Notes: generated by a model from the sequence alone, not told the origin. Numbered from the stretch's first letter, positions 35,287 through 44,370 are shown. The stretch: 64,000 bases of DNA from an uncultured Dehalococcoidia bacterium (GCA_958296385.1 OY282494.1:95416-159415), one strand, 5' to 3'. Made by a program: numbers and translations.

Positions 35287-36489
35287 ATGGAATTTGCATT
35301 TACTCTTGAACAGGAAGCCTTGCGCTCCGAAGTGCAGCAGTTTATTGCTGAGAACGTAACCGATGAGATTCTGGCCGAGCTGGAGGATACGGGCATCCGA
35401 CGGCGCGGCCCCAGGACGCGCGAGATGTACCACAAGATTGCCGAACGGGGCTGGATTGGTATGTCCTGGCCCAGGGAGTACGGCGGTCAGGACGGCAGTC
35501 GTATTGACCAGTACATCGTTGAGGAGGAGTTCGCCCGCATCGGCATCACGGTGGGCGGCGCCGGTTCCGGGGGGCCGGCTATCCTGGCGGCGGGCACCGA
35601 GGAGCAGAAGGAGGAGTTCATTCCGGGTATCATCCGGGGCGAGATTTCCTTTGCGCTGGGCTTTACCGAACCGCAGGCCGGCGCCGACCTGGCCGGGCTG
35701 CAATGCCGGGCGGTGCGGGATGGCGACGAGTACGTCATCAACGGTCAGAAGATGTACACCACCGCCGCGCATTACGCCACGCACATTTACCTGATGGCGC
35801 GCACCGACCCTGATGCGCCACGCCACCGGGGTATCAGCATCTTTCTGATTCCAATGGACACGCCGGGCATTACGGTGCGCCCGCTGTGGACTATCCAGAA
35901 CAACCCGCCGGCGCCGCTGGGCACTACTTACGGGGACGGGCGCACCAACGAAACGTTCTTTGAGAACGTGCGCGTTCCGGCCTCGTGTATGCTGGGCGAA
36001 GAGAACCAGGGCTGGTACGTTGGCGCAATGGGCCTGAACCTGGACCGGGTGGGCGCATCGCGTTATCTCATCTCAATTCAGCGCGATGAGGACATCGTGA
36101 ATTGGGTCAAGGAGAACGACATTGAGGGCTACGGGATGCGCGCAGACCCTACCGTGCGCGACCGGCTGGCCGATATGTGGATTGAGGGCCAGGTGTGCCG
36201 CCTGATGACGCTGCGCAGTATGTCCATCGTGGAATCCGATGGCACCTTTACCTACGAAGGTTCCGCCGAGAAGGTGTTTGCCCCGGAGCACGGCGTCCGG
36301 ACTACGGAAACCATCGCGCAGATTCTGGGGCCTTACGGCCAGCTGCTCAACGGTTCCGAGGACGCCATCGCGGACGGGGTGTTTGCCCACAACCTGATGG
36401 GCGCTTTCCAGAGCGGCATCAATCACGGCAGCGTACAGGTGATGCGCGATCAGGTGGCCCGTCGCGGGCTGGGAATGCCGCGCGTCTGA
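35287..36489 (+). CDS. Acyl-CoA dehydrogenase family protein
   Basis: 400 residues. FAD-dependent alpha,beta-dehydrogenation of an acyl-CoA. N-terminal helical domain, then SFALGFTEPQAGADLAGLQC (flavin and substrate contact), YVINGQKMYTTAAHYATHIY in the beta domain and a C-terminal helical domain with LLNGSEDAIADGVFAHNLMG. The flank GWIGMSWPREYGG is typical. Start at ATG 35287 after GAGAGG; the open frame extends upstream to 34717 but that part is antisense to Uma2. Substrate unknown. Pairs with the next gene; ACAD pairs often form heteromeric enzymes. Confidence 0.92.
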   Translation: MEFAFTLEQEALRSEVQQFIAENVTDEILAELEDTGIRRRGPRTREMYHKIAERGWIGMSWPREYGGQDGSRIDQYIVEEEFARIGITVGGAGSGGPAILAAGTEEQKEEFIPGIIRGEISFALGFTEPQAGADLAGLQCRAVRDGDEYVINGQKMYTTAAHYATHIYLMARTDPDAPRHRGISIFLIPMDTPGITVRPLWTIQNNPPAPLGTTYGDGRTNETFFENVRVPASCMLGEENQGWYVGAMGLNLDRVGASRYLISIQRDEDIVNWVKENDIEGYGMRADPTVRDRLADMWIEGQVCRLMTLRSMSIVESDGTFTYEGSAEKVFAPEHGVRTTETIAQILGPYGQLLNGSEDAIADGVFAHNLMGAFQSGINHGSVQVMRDQVARRGLGMPRV

Positions 36490-36497
36490 TTGGATTG

Positions 36498-36521
36498 GAG
36501 CCGGTACAATTGCGCCGGCTC
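36498..36521. terminator. Hairpin between the two acyl-CoA dehydrogenase genes
   Basis: GAGCCGG and CCGGCTC, 7 bp with a 10-base loop, 9 bases after the stop. No T-run, so it may attenuate or stabilise the message rather than terminate. The loop contains TACAAT, a possible weak -10. Confidence 0.45.
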
Positions 36522-36571
36522 TCGCCACTCCACACGATAATTTGCCCTAATCTCACCCCCGCCGAGGCACG

Positions 36572-37747
36572 ATGAACGTACTTCCCGCTGAAGAAGAATT
36601 GATGGTAAAGAACGCCGCCCGGGAGTTTCTGGATGCGGAATGCCCGCCCAGCCTGGCCCGCGCGGTGGAGCAGGATGAACGGGGCTACTCCCTGGAACTT
36701 TGGGAGAAGATGGCCTCGCTGGGCTGGTTCGGGATTTCGCTGCCCGAGGCTTACGGCGGCGGCGGTTTGCCGGTCACTTATCTGGGCTTGATTATTGAGG
36801 AATGCGGACGGGCCATTGCGCCGGTGCCCATTCACAGCACGGCTACGGCATCGCTGGCGGTGGCCCGGTTCGGGTCATCCGAACAGCAGGCGGACATTCT
36901 GCCTCGGGTGGCACGCGGCGAGCTGATAATGACTTGGGCGGTGCAGGAACAAGACCCCAGGCTGCGGGCCGACGCCATCCGGTGTCGCGGCGAAGTGGAC
37001 GGCGACCATCTGGTCATTACCGGCATCAAGCACTTTGTGGACAATTTCTCGGCTGCCGAGTTGATGGTCATGGCAGTCCGCACCGCCGCTCCCGGCGCCG
37101 ACAACGCGGGCGTTACTCTGGCCATCGTTCCGACCAACGCCGCCGGGATTTCGGAAACCCGCCTGACTACTCTGGCGAAAGACTCGCAAAGCAAGCTGGA
37201 GCTGGACGGCGTGCGCGTGCCGCTGGGCAACGTCATCGGAGAGGTGAACCAGGGCTGGCCGGCCACTCAATCCATGCTGGATACCGGCACGGCGCTGCTG
37301 TGCGCGCAGATTGTCGGTGCGGCCCGCAAGGATGCTGAGATGGCTATTGAGTACGCCAAGAATCGCGTCGCCTTTGGCCGCCCCATCGCCGGTTTCCAGT
37401 CGATCCAGCACCTCTGCGCCGACATGGTAGTTTGGTGCGACGGCGCGCAGTTGCTTACCTACGAGGCACTGTGGAAAATTGACGAGGGTTTGCCCTATGC
37501 GGTGGAAGTGTCGCAGGCCAAAGCGTTCACCAATGACAAGTGCCAGGCTACGGTGCGCTCGTCGCAGCAGATACACGGCGGCATCGGGTTTATGATGGAG
37601 TTTGACCTCCATTTGTGGTATCGCCGGGTGACGGCTTGGACGATGCGGATGGGGACCAGCTTTGAACACCGGGCCCGGGTGGCTGGCGCGCTGCTGGACC
37701 AGCCCGGCAAAGTGCGTCTGGGGATGAACCTCGAGCCCGTATCCTGA
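36572..37747 (+). CDS. Acyl-CoA dehydrogenase family protein, second subunit-like
   Basis: 391 residues. Acyl-CoA dehydrogenase fold: LGWFGISLPEAYGGGGLPVT in the N-domain, and a C-terminal domain with ARKDAEMAIEYAKNRVAFGR, PIAGFQSIQHLCADM and HGGIGFMMEFDLHLWYRR. The mid-region flavin motif is weak (TWAVQEQDPRLRADA replaces the usual TEPxAGSD), so this may be the non-canonical partner of a two-subunit enzyme with the preceding gene. It lies 82 bp downstream on the same strand. Electrons would go to the fused ETF. Confidence 0.9.
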   Translation: MNVLPAEEELMVKNAAREFLDAECPPSLARAVEQDERGYSLELWEKMASLGWFGISLPEAYGGGGLPVTYLGLIIEECGRAIAPVPIHSTATASLAVARFGSSEQQADILPRVARGELIMTWAVQEQDPRLRADAIRCRGEVDGDHLVITGIKHFVDNFSAAELMVMAVRTAAPGADNAGVTLAIVPTNAAGISETRLTTLAKDSQSKLELDGVRVPLGNVIGEVNQGWPATQSMLDTGTALLCAQIVGAARKDAEMAIEYAKNRVAFGRPIAGFQSIQHLCADMVVWCDGAQLLTYEALWKIDEGLPYAVEVSQAKAFTNDKCQATVRSSQQIHGGIGFMMEFDLHLWYRRVTAWTMRMGTSFEHRARVAGALLDQPGKVRLGMNLEPVS

Positions 37748-37804
37748 TACGGCCCAAGCAACTATTGCAGCAACCAGAGCCTGACCTGACCAGGAGTCAA
37801 GACA

Positions 37805-38005
37805 ATGCCCGTCGATCCCGTTTGCAAAACCGAAATCAATGAGGACAGCGCCCGCACCACTACCGGCCAGACGATGCACGGCGCCAACGAAGTGGATCCT
37901 ACCGCCGGCACCCGCAGTTTTTACAACGGCGAGTGGTACTATTTTTGCAGCCTGGGATGCCGCACCAAGTTTCTGGCGGCGCCCAACACCTATATTGAAA
38001 GCTAG
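37805..38005 (+). CDS. YHS domain protein
   Basis: 66 residues. YHS domains are small folds with conserved cysteines near metal-transport and oxygenase proteins. Visible pattern: DPVCKTEI at the N-terminus and FYNGEWYYFCSLGCRTKFLA at the C-terminus, with three cysteines. An insertion of about 20 residues between the two halves makes it longer than the minimal domain. GAGTC-type weak ribosome site; 57 bp after the dehydrogenase. Role probably metal or cofactor binding, unproven. Confidence 0.82.
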   Translation: MPVDPVCKTEINEDSARTTTGQTMHGANEVDPTAGTRSFYNGEWYYFCSLGCRTKFLAAPNTYIES

Positions 38006-38083
38006 GCGCCGGGCAAGCCGGCCGCCGCAGACGGTTCCGGCGGCGGCCGCTGCTGCGCCGTTTGCACGCAGAGGAGGGACATT

Positions 38084-39166
38084 ATGCACGTTGGTCTGGT
38101 GATGGAATGTGATTACCGGGAGGGCCGGACGCAGGACGAGGCGTTTGCCGAAGCCTTTACGGTGGCGCAGTTGGCCGACGAGGCCGGTATTGACGGCGTG
38201 TGGCTGGCCGAGCGGCACTTCGCCGCGCCGCGCACGCCCACGGACCCGGGCGGCGCCGGTATTCCCTCGGTGTCGTCGGTTCCTTTGCTGATGGCCGGCA
38301 TCATTGCGGCGCGCACGGAGCGGGTGCGCGTGGGCACGGGCGTCAGCGTGCTGCCGCTGTCCCATCCCATCCGGCTGGCTGAGGAAGCGGCGACGGTGGA
38401 CAACATCTCCCGGGGCCGTTTGGATTTCGGCATCGGGCGCAGCAGCTTTCCCCGTTCTTATCACGGCTATGACGTGCCTTACGACGAAAGCCGGGAGCGT
38501 TTTGCGGAGGCGCTGGACATCATACTGAAGGCGTGGAACAACTACCGTTTTGACCATCACGGCCATTATTACAATATGGATGACGTGGTGGTTACGCCGC
38601 GCCCGTACCAGCAGCCGCACCCGCCCATCCGCATCGCGGCCAACTCCGTTGACACTTTCCGCATCGTGGGCGAGCTGGGCTTTCCGCTGGTTACCGGCGT
38701 GCGGGGGCAGGGCATATCGCAGGTGGAGCGCAACCTGGAGCTGTACCGGGCCGCCGCCAGTGAGAGCGGCCACGACGGGGATGACGTGTACATCCGGATG
38801 CCGATTTACGTATCCGACAGTATGGAGCAGGTGCGGGAGGATACGGAGGAAAGCACGATGCGTTCTTTCCGTCGCACCGCCGACACCTACATCAGGACGG
38901 TTGAGGCGGAGGGCGAGAACGCCAGCGCCGAACGTCGCCAGCGCGCCGAGCAGCTGCTCAACACTACCTACGACGACCTGCTGGCCGACCGGGTTGCCTA
39001 CGGTTCGCCGCAGGAAGTGGCCGACCGGCTCAGCGGAATCCGCGACCGGCTTGGGGTTACCGGCTTTATCATGGAGCCCAACCTGGGCGGCACGATTCCG
39101 GCGGACAAGGTGCAAAAGTCCATCCGTATGTACGCGGAGGAAGTCGGCCCGGCGTTGCGGGGGTAA
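38084..39166 (+). CDS. LLM class flavin-dependent oxidoreductase
   Basis: 360 residues, luciferase-like (beta/alpha)8 barrel using FMN or F420. Family pattern: AQLADEAGIDGVWLAERHF, then ARTERVRVGTGVSVLPLSHP, AEEAATVDNISRGRLDFGIG and the C-terminal substrate-binding part. GAGGAGGGAC precedes ATG 38084. The residue set near the N-terminus (EGRTQDEAF, AERHF) resembles bacterial luciferase alpha-like monooxygenases more than F420 reductases. Substrate unknown. Confidence 0.9.
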   Translation: MHVGLVMECDYREGRTQDEAFAEAFTVAQLADEAGIDGVWLAERHFAAPRTPTDPGGAGIPSVSSVPLLMAGIIAARTERVRVGTGVSVLPLSHPIRLAEEAATVDNISRGRLDFGIGRSSFPRSYHGYDVPYDESRERFAEALDIILKAWNNYRFDHHGHYYNMDDVVVTPRPYQQPHPPIRIAANSVDTFRIVGELGFPLVTGVRGQGISQVERNLELYRAAASESGHDGDDVYIRMPIYVSDSMEQVREDTEESTMRSFRRTADTYIRTVEAEGENASAERRQRAEQLLNTTYDDLLADRVAYGSPQEVADRLSGIRDRLGVTGFIMEPNLGGTIPADKVQKSIRMYAEEVGPALRG

Positions 39167-39171
39167 GCAGT

Positions 39172-39206
39172 CTGCCGGACGGATAGAATCTCCATCCGTC
39201 CGGCAG
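39172..39206. terminator. Bidirectional hairpin between convergent genes
   Basis: Perfect 13-bp inverted repeat, CTGCCGGACGGAT (39172-39184) and ATCCGTCCGGCAG (39194-39206), 9-base loop. No T-run on either side, but the position between converging stops suggests transcript ending. Confidence 0.7.
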
Positions 39207-39224
39207 TTGCCCGGCTGCGGGTGA

Positions 39225-39644
39225 TTACTGGATGTTCATGGCGTTCAGGCCCACGCGGGAAAGGTCCTCGTCAGCCTGCCCGCTGGGGTAGCCACCGACG
39301 CCGATGCCGCCCAGGATTACGCCGTCCTGCATGATGACCAGCCCGCCCTGGCCGTGGGTGAAACGGGGGTCGCCCAGGTCGGCGATGCCGCGCCCCTGCT
39401 CGGCAAGCCGGGCGGCGTGGGCGCCGGAATCCTGGCCCATAACGGCGGACGTGTACGCCTTGCGCAGCGCATGGCGGCGGCTGAAAATCCGCAGGTTGTC
39501 CATCGTAAGATAGGCAACCAGTTCGCCGCCGGCGTCCACGATGGCCATGGCCACCGGAGCGTTGGGCGTTTCGTTGGCCTTGGCCAGCATAGCATCCATC
39601 GCCGCCGTAACCTGTTCAGTAGAAAGCACGGGTTTCGCTGCCAT
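39225..39644 (-). CDS. GlcG/HbpS family heme-binding protein
   Basis: 139 residues from ATG 39644, which has AGGAGG at ideal distance; the frame upstream to 39698 is not needed. Family pattern: VTAAMDAMLAKANE, VAMAIVDAGGELVAYLTMDN, the AYTSAVMGQDS helix and the C-terminal GGIGVGGYPSGQADEDLSR. HbpS/GlcG proteins bind heme or small ligands. Convergent with the LLM gene. Confidence 0.87.
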   Translation of the reverse strand: MAAKPVLSTEQVTAAMDAMLAKANETPNAPVAMAIVDAGGELVAYLTMDNLRIFSRRHALRKAYTSAVMGQDSGAHAARLAEQGRGIADLGDPRFTHGQGGLVIMQDGVILGGIGVGGYPSGQADEDLSRVGLNAMNIQ

Positions 39645-39765
39645 AATTTCGCCTCCTGCGTGAGTTCGGTGTCGTAAATCCGGTGTCAAACGCTGCAACG
39701 CGCCGATGATACCATGCCGGGCGCAGCGGCCAGGATGGTATGGGGGAGGCGGCGGTTCGTTCCGG

Positions 39766-40302
39766 GTGGTTTGGTCAAGTCATGATAAGTCATCCTGTGG
39801 GAATGGGTTTGCGGTTGGATGGTATCGGGCTATCGGTATCGGGCGGTGGGTTTGGTTGGTTTGATGTTGTTGTCGGAGATTCAAGTCGTTGTCAGCCCTA
39901 CGGCCGGAGGTGGGTACGCAACTATTTTGGACCTTCATTTTACGTGTCCTACCTTTTTAGGGGCTGCACGCGGGCTGAAGCTCGATACCCAGCGGAGGCA
40001 GCCCACGCCGTGTAAGCGGGGATGGGACTACCCTTGCCGATTGCGATTTTTGCTGACTGGCCGTTTTGACTTGAATCTCCGACGATGGTTGATGCGGTGT
40101 CCCCGATTCCCAGGTGCGCCCTCTATATGAGAAACGGCTGGTAGCGGGGTTGGTTGATTTGCCCGATGGATGTATCTTACACGAACGGGTGTACCGTTTG
40201 GCAATAGGGGGGGTGTCGCTGATTTTGGGGATTTGGGGGGTGACGCTGGGGGAAATGATTTCCCCCAGACCCCCTCGTTGTGTGTTTGGGGGGAAGGGGG
40301 TG
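39766..40302 (-). repeat. Intergenic repeat family, copy C (inverted)
   Basis: Full-length copy in opposite orientation to A, B and D. Core bounded by GTCGGAGATTCAAGTC (39872-39887) and GACTTGAATCTCCGAC (40068-40083). Palindrome at 40247-40267. Outer end includes GTCAAGTCATGATAAGTCAT, matching the far end of copy A. It fills the gap between the GlcG-like gene and the PHA operon; a one-base shift in its longest open frame relative to A, B and D argues against coding. Confidence 0.88.
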
Positions 40303-40359
40303 GCTGGTGGGGGTGATTGGATCATCGGAAACGGAACACGGTCTGCAGGGATGGCCCGA

Positions 40360-40396
40360 TTGCGCATTTTGCGGATATGTGGTATATGTACATATA
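40360..40396 (+). promoter_or_regulatory. PHA operon promoter with PadR-type operator
   Basis: TATATGTACATATA (40383-40396) is a perfect 14-bp palindrome with the ATGT...ACAT half-sites of PadR operators; its last base is the A of the phaQ start codon. TTGCGC (40360-40365), 17 bases, TATATG (40383-40388) gives a promoter whose -10 lies inside the operator. Transcription would start at about the ATG, so the message is probably leaderless and self-repressed. Confidence 0.7.
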
Positions 40397-40887
40397 TGAC
40401 GGCATCGGACTCAAACGGCGGCCGGCGGCTGCCCAAGAATTTTCTTACCCCCTGGGTGCTGCTCGTGCTAAAGCAGTGGAGCCTGCACGGCTATCTGGTG
40501 ATGCAGCAGCTCAACAGCATGGGGTTTGCGGAGGTTGACCATCCGACTTTGTACCGGGAACTGCGGCGGTTGGAGAGCTTGGGCTATCTGTCGTCCGAGT
40601 GGCAAACCGACGGCAGCGGCCCGGCCAAGCGGGTGTACACGATTACCGACGCCGGCGAGGAGATGCTGCTGGGGTGGACGGAGGTCGTGTCGGGCTACCA
40701 GCGGATGATTAACGGCTTTTTTGACTTGTACGCTCAGACATTCGGAGCGACGCCGTCTAACGGGGTTCCTTTTAACGAGGCTCCGTCTGATGACGCTCCG
40801 TGCAACGAAACGACTGCCGGAGCTGCCGAGCCGGACGGACCGGCGGCGGAACATTCCGGCACGAAACCGGACAACAGCGGAGGATAG
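40396..40887 (+). CDS. phaQ: PadR family regulator of the PHA operon (PhaQ-like)
   Basis: 163 residues from ATG 40396. PadR winged helix: RRLPKNFLTPWVLLVLKQW, SLHGYLVMQQLNSMGF, HPTLYRELRRLESLGYL and the wing with AKRVYTITDAGEEML. PhaQ is the PadR-type repressor that senses polyhydroxybutyrate in Bacillus. The C-terminal 50 residues are a low-complexity tail. An upstream in-frame ATG (40351) is less likely. It lies 4 bp before the phasin-like gene. The palindrome over its start suggests autoregulation. Confidence 0.85.
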   Translation: MTASDSNGGRRLPKNFLTPWVLLVLKQWSLHGYLVMQQLNSMGFAEVDHPTLYRELRRLESLGYLSSEWQTDGSGPAKRVYTITDAGEEMLLGWTEVVSGYQRMINGFFDLYAQTFGATPSNGVPFNEAPSDDAPCNETTAGAAEPDGPAAEHSGTKPDNSGG

Positions 40888-40891
40888 GAAC

Positions 40892-41395
40892 GTGGCAAGC
40901 ACTATTATTGAAAGCGCGCAGGACGTGGCCAAGGCTTACGGGCGGCTGACGTCGGACGGTATGGCGGCCCTGACCGCGTGGCAGGAACAGGCGGTTTGCG
41001 CCGCGCAAACGTTCTCGCAGGCGGCGCGGGTGGAGCTGGACGCGGCCGGCAAGGCGATGCAGGGCGCAACGGATTACGCCCGTGCGCGCAACGCCAAAAT
41101 GTCGGAACTGGCGAACTCGCTGGCTAGCGCGCCGGCTTCCGGGGACGAATCCGGCAGCGCCGGGGCCAGCGCAAAGGCAGCCGAGATAATCGACGGCGAC
41201 GCCGAATTTATCCGTTCGTGGAGCGAATACGCGCTTGACCTGGAGCGGCGCCGGCTGGAGCTGGTTGGCGAAACGCTGCCGTCCAACGCCGCCGCGGTCA
41301 AGGCCGGCCAGGCAGTCGTCAAAAGCGCGTTTGACTACGGCGCGGCCGTCGCTCAATGGTCGGCGGCGCTGGCCGGAACCGCCAAATCCGGTTAG
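40892..41395 (+). CDS. Phasin-like granule protein
   Basis: 167 residues from GTG 40892, preceded by AGGATAGGA. All-helical, Ala-rich, with no cleavable signal. Segments ESAQDVAKAYGRLTSDGMAA and AEFIRSWSEYALDLERRRLE resemble phasins, which coat PHA granules. There is a Gly/Ser/Ala spacer around 83-100. Assignment rests on composition, size and its place between the PhaQ-like and PhaC genes more than on strong sequence motifs. Confidence 0.7.
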   Translation: MASTIIESAQDVAKAYGRLTSDGMAALTAWQEQAVCAAQTFSQAARVELDAAGKAMQGATDYARARNAKMSELANSLASAPASGDESGSAGASAKAAEIIDGDAEFIRSWSEYALDLERRRLELVGETLPSNAAAVKAGQAVVKSAFDYGAAVAQWSAALAGTAKSG

Positions 41396-41470
41396 CCGCC
41401 CGGCACTCTATCGCACCATCCCCAACGTCAAAGCGCTCTATCCGAAAGGCGCAATACCGGAGGATTTGCC

Positions 41471-42547
41471 GTGGTTAGCTCAGCCGAGTTTATGTCCCAA
41501 GTTCAGCAGGACGCGCTGAAATCAATGCAGCGCGCGCAGGCGATGGTAGATTCGTTCGTGACCAACCCGGCCGACCCGCCCATCGGGGTTACGCCTTACG
41601 AAGTCATCTGGAAACGGGGCAAAACCCGGCTGCTGCGGTACGGGTCGGCGGAAACGGCCCGCTACCCGCTGCCCTATCTGATTGTGCCGTGGCTGGGCAT
41701 CAGCCGCCCCTACGTGCTGGATTTGCTGCCCGGCAACAGCATGATTGAGTACCTGGCGCAGCACGGCCACGACGTTTATTTGCTGGATTGGGGCGAGATT
41801 GCGGAGGAGGACAAAGACCTGGGGTTTGAGGAGGCGGTTTTCAAGATTTTGCCCCGCGCCATCGACCGCGCTATGGAGGCGTCGGGGGCGCAGGAGATTA
41901 CGCTCAACGGCCTTTGCCTGGGCGGGACGCTCAGCGCCTGCTACCTGGCCCTGAACCCGGATGGGCCGGTGCGGAACTTCGTTGCGGTGGTGGCGCCCAT
42001 CAACTTTGACGAGGGCGGTATGTTCCGGGTTTGGCTGGACGAGAAATACTTTCCGGCCGACTTGATTGTCCAGCGGTACGGCGGGCTGCCGGCCAGCCTG
42101 ATGGGGGCGGGTTTCAAGATGCTGCGGCCCACGCTGGAGGCCCAGGCGTTATCCGCGCTGTGGGCCAACGTTGACCGCCCCGGGTACGTGGACAGTTTCA
42201 AGGCGATGAGCAAGTGGGCCAACGACTTCATCGGGATGCCGGGCCGGTTCTTTGGGCAGCTGTCCCGGGAAATGTACGGCCAGAACCGGCTGCTGTCCGG
42301 CGAGTTCACGCTGAACGGCCGGACGGTTGACCTGAAACGCATCGCGCAGCCCCTGCTGGTAGCGGCGGCCAGCCAGGATTACATCGTGCCGGCGCCGGCG
42401 GCCCGCAGTCTCATCGACGCCGTATCCAGCGCCGACAAAGAGTTTGTCGAGCTGCCCGGCGGCCATATATCAGTGTTCTCCGGGCGACAGGCGCATCAAA
42501 CGCTGTGGCCCAAAATTGACGAATGGGTTTCGGCCCGCTCTGCCTGA
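41471..42547 (+). CDS. phaC: Polyhydroxyalkanoate synthase, class III PhaC subunit
   Basis: 358 residues from GTG 41471 with GGAGG upstream. Polymerises (R)-3-hydroxyacyl-CoA. Alpha/beta hydrolase with lipase-like box GLCLGG: catalytic Cys149, Asp303 (SQDYIVPAP) and His332 (PGGHISVFSG), positions that match the well-known class III enzyme of Allochromatium vinosum (Cys149, Asp302, His331) almost exactly. HDVYLLDWGE is the conserved Asp-Trp segment. Short length and the separate downstream subunit make it class III or IV. Confidence 0.95.
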   Translation: MVSSAEFMSQVQQDALKSMQRAQAMVDSFVTNPADPPIGVTPYEVIWKRGKTRLLRYGSAETARYPLPYLIVPWLGISRPYVLDLLPGNSMIEYLAQHGHDVYLLDWGEIAEEDKDLGFEEAVFKILPRAIDRAMEASGAQEITLNGLCLGGTLSACYLALNPDGPVRNFVAVVAPINFDEGGMFRVWLDEKYFPADLIVQRYGGLPASLMGAGFKMLRPTLEAQALSALWANVDRPGYVDSFKAMSKWANDFIGMPGRFFGQLSREMYGQNRLLSGEFTLNGRTVDLKRIAQPLLVAAASQDYIVPAPAARSLIDAVSSADKEFVELPGGHISVFSGRQAHQTLWPKIDEWVSARSA

Positions 42548-42576
42548 CGCATCAAGCCCTGAGGGAGGAACCACCA

Positions 42577-43239
42577 ATGACGACATCCGGCTCTACGACC
42601 AACCCCTTTGAGCTGTGGCAGGAGATGCTCCGGAAATCCAGCGAGGCGTGGTCGCAGACGGCCGCCGGTTTCGCCGGGCCGCCGCCGTTTGGGGCGTATC
42701 CGTTCGGCTCATTCCCCTTTGGAGCCGGTGCGGGTGTGGGCGCCAACCCTTTTGCGCCGCCCTTTGCCGCTGCGGATATGCAGCAGACGTGGCAGGCTTT
42801 CTTTAATGCCTGGAGCGAGCAGACGGGCAAGGCCATGTCCGACGCGCCCGGCCCGCAGACGATGCAGGATGCCCAGCGGCAATGGACGCAGCAGCTGGAG
42901 GCGATGGCGGCCACTTTCGCGGAGACGATGAGCACCGAGGATTTCTCCCGGATGCTGGGCAAGTATCTGGAGCAAACTCTGGTCTGGCAAGAGCGGATGG
43001 CGCAGCAGGCCAACCCGCAGATTGACGCCGCTTTGCGCGCGTATAACCTGCCCTCACGCAGCCAGATTGACCGGCTCTTTGGCCGCATCATCGGCATTGA
43101 GGAACGGCTGGAAGACCTGGAGGATGAACTCCGCAAGGTGCGGACGGAACTCGCCAGCGCGCGCCGGACGCCGGCAACCCGCGCCCGGACGCCGCGCAGC
43201 GCCAGCCCGGAAACCGCCGGGGAAAACGACCCGGCTTAA
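42577..43239 (+). CDS. phaE: PHA synthase accessory subunit, PhaE/PhaR-like
   Basis: 220 residues from ATG 42577 after GGGAGGAA. N-terminal helix FELWQEMLRKSSEAWSQ, then a Phe/Gly/Pro-rich low-complexity part (residues 28-65) and a helical region ending in NLPSRSQIDRLFGRIIGIEE and a heptad-like coiled coil, the typical PhaE C-terminus. The subunit is needed for activity of class III synthases. Final 40 residues are basic then acidic. Separated from phaC by 29 bp. Confidence 0.82.
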   Translation: MTTSGSTTNPFELWQEMLRKSSEAWSQTAAGFAGPPPFGAYPFGSFPFGAGAGVGANPFAPPFAAADMQQTWQAFFNAWSEQTGKAMSDAPGPQTMQDAQRQWTQQLEAMAATFAETMSTEDFSRMLGKYLEQTLVWQERMAQQANPQIDAALRAYNLPSRSQIDRLFGRIIGIEERLEDLEDELRKVRTELASARRTPATRARTPRSASPETAGENDPA

Positions 43240-43254
43240 GCCCGAACGCACCGG

Positions 43255-44370
43255 CTACGGAATCACCCTGCGGAAGTAATCCAGCGCGTTGCCGCCGCTG
43301 ATTTTGAGCACGTCCTCATCTGAGTAGCCCCGTCGGATCAGGCCGCGCACGATGTTCTGGCCGTCGGCGGGGGATTCCAGGCCGTTGAGGTAGGGCGCGG
43401 GCAACTGGCCGGGGCCATCCCGTCCCATCATCACCCGGTGAAAGGCCACGTGGTCGCCAATGGTGGTGTCGGTGCCAATGCCAACGTGGTGCACGCCAAC
43501 CAGCCGCACCATATAATCGTAGTGGTCCAGCACGCACTCAATGTCCTGTTCGGGGTCGTCGCTCAACGAATTCGGCACGGCGGTAACGCAAATCAGACCG
43601 CCCTTGCCAGCGCAGGCGATAAGTTCGGCATCCTGCCGGGTGCGCCCGTTGGGGCGCAGCGCATAGGCGGCGTTGTGGCTGAACACGGTGGGCGCCTGCG
43701 AGAACTCGATGGCGTCCAGCGCGGTAGGCATTGACGCGTGGGATAGGTCAACGGCCATACCCAAGTCGTTCATCCGGCGTACCACTGCGATGCCGAAGTT
43801 GCTCAGGCCGCCGGGGTTGCGTTCGTTGAGGCCGTCGCCGATGAAGTTTTTGCGATTATAAGTGATGCCAGCCAGCCGCACGCCCATACCAAAGAGAGCG
43901 TCAACCCGCTCGATGCGGTTGCCGATGGCCAGATGCTCCAGCGTGGGCATAAAGCCGACCTTGCCCTGCTGCCGGGCGGCCACGATGTCGTCGGCGCTGC
44001 CGACTTTCACTACGTCGTGCCGGCCGGCGACGTCGGCCAGCATCCCGCCCACCTCGGCGGCCAAGTCCTCGTACTCGACGAATGACATATCGGGCGTGCT
44101 TTTGAGGCCGCTGAACACGTTGGCGGTGGTAACGGCGGCCCAACCGCCGGCGGCGGCGGCCTGGTAGCCCCACTGGTAGCGGTTGGTGCGGAGGTAGTCA
44201 ATAAACTGCGCCATTGACTCCGGCATCACGAAAGGGTGCTGGTGAACGTCCACCATCACAGCGGCGTCCATGATGCGTTGGAACCGCACTTCCGCGGCGG
44301 CGTCCAGCGGCACGGTTGCCGAAGGAACGCGGTTGACTTGGCGGGCCAGCGGGATGCCGTGAGTATCCAT
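43255..44370 (-). CDS. Membrane dipeptidase (peptidase M19) family protein
   Basis: 371 residues. TIM-barrel zinc dipeptidase family. Metal ligands suggested by DVHQHP near residue 42, Glu in MPTLEHLAIGN (about 144), DLSHAS and FSHNAAYALRPNGR, plus GIGTDTTIGD near the C-terminus. The first motif is HQH rather than the usual DGHND, so ligand geometry may differ. Convergent with the PHA operon (15 bp). Substrate unknown; no signal peptide. Confidence 0.88.
   Translation of the reverse strand: MDTHGIPLARQVNRVPSATVPLDAAAEVRFQRIMDAAVMVDVHQHPFVMPESMAQFIDYLRTNRYQWGYQAAAAGGWAAVTTANVFSGLKSTPDMSFVEYEDLAAEVGGMLADVAGRHDVVKVGSADDIVAARQQGKVGFMPTLEHLAIGNRIERVDALFGMGVRLAGITYNRKNFIGDGLNERNPGGLSNFGIAVVRRMNDLGMAVDLSHASMPTALDAIEFSQAPTVFSHNAAYALRPNGRTRQDAELIACAGKGGLICVTAVPNSLSDDPEQDIECVLDHYDYMVRLVGVHHVGIGTDTTIGDHVAFHRVMMGRDGPGQLPAPYLNGLESPADGQNIVRGLIRRGYSDEDVLKISGGNALDYFRRVIP

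Noticed and set aside
36875-39115. 746-codon open frame on the minus strand
   Set aside because: Antisense to acyl-CoA dehydrogenase, YHS and LLM genes that have clear family motifs; the antisense product has no recognisable domain and reflects high-GC codon bias.
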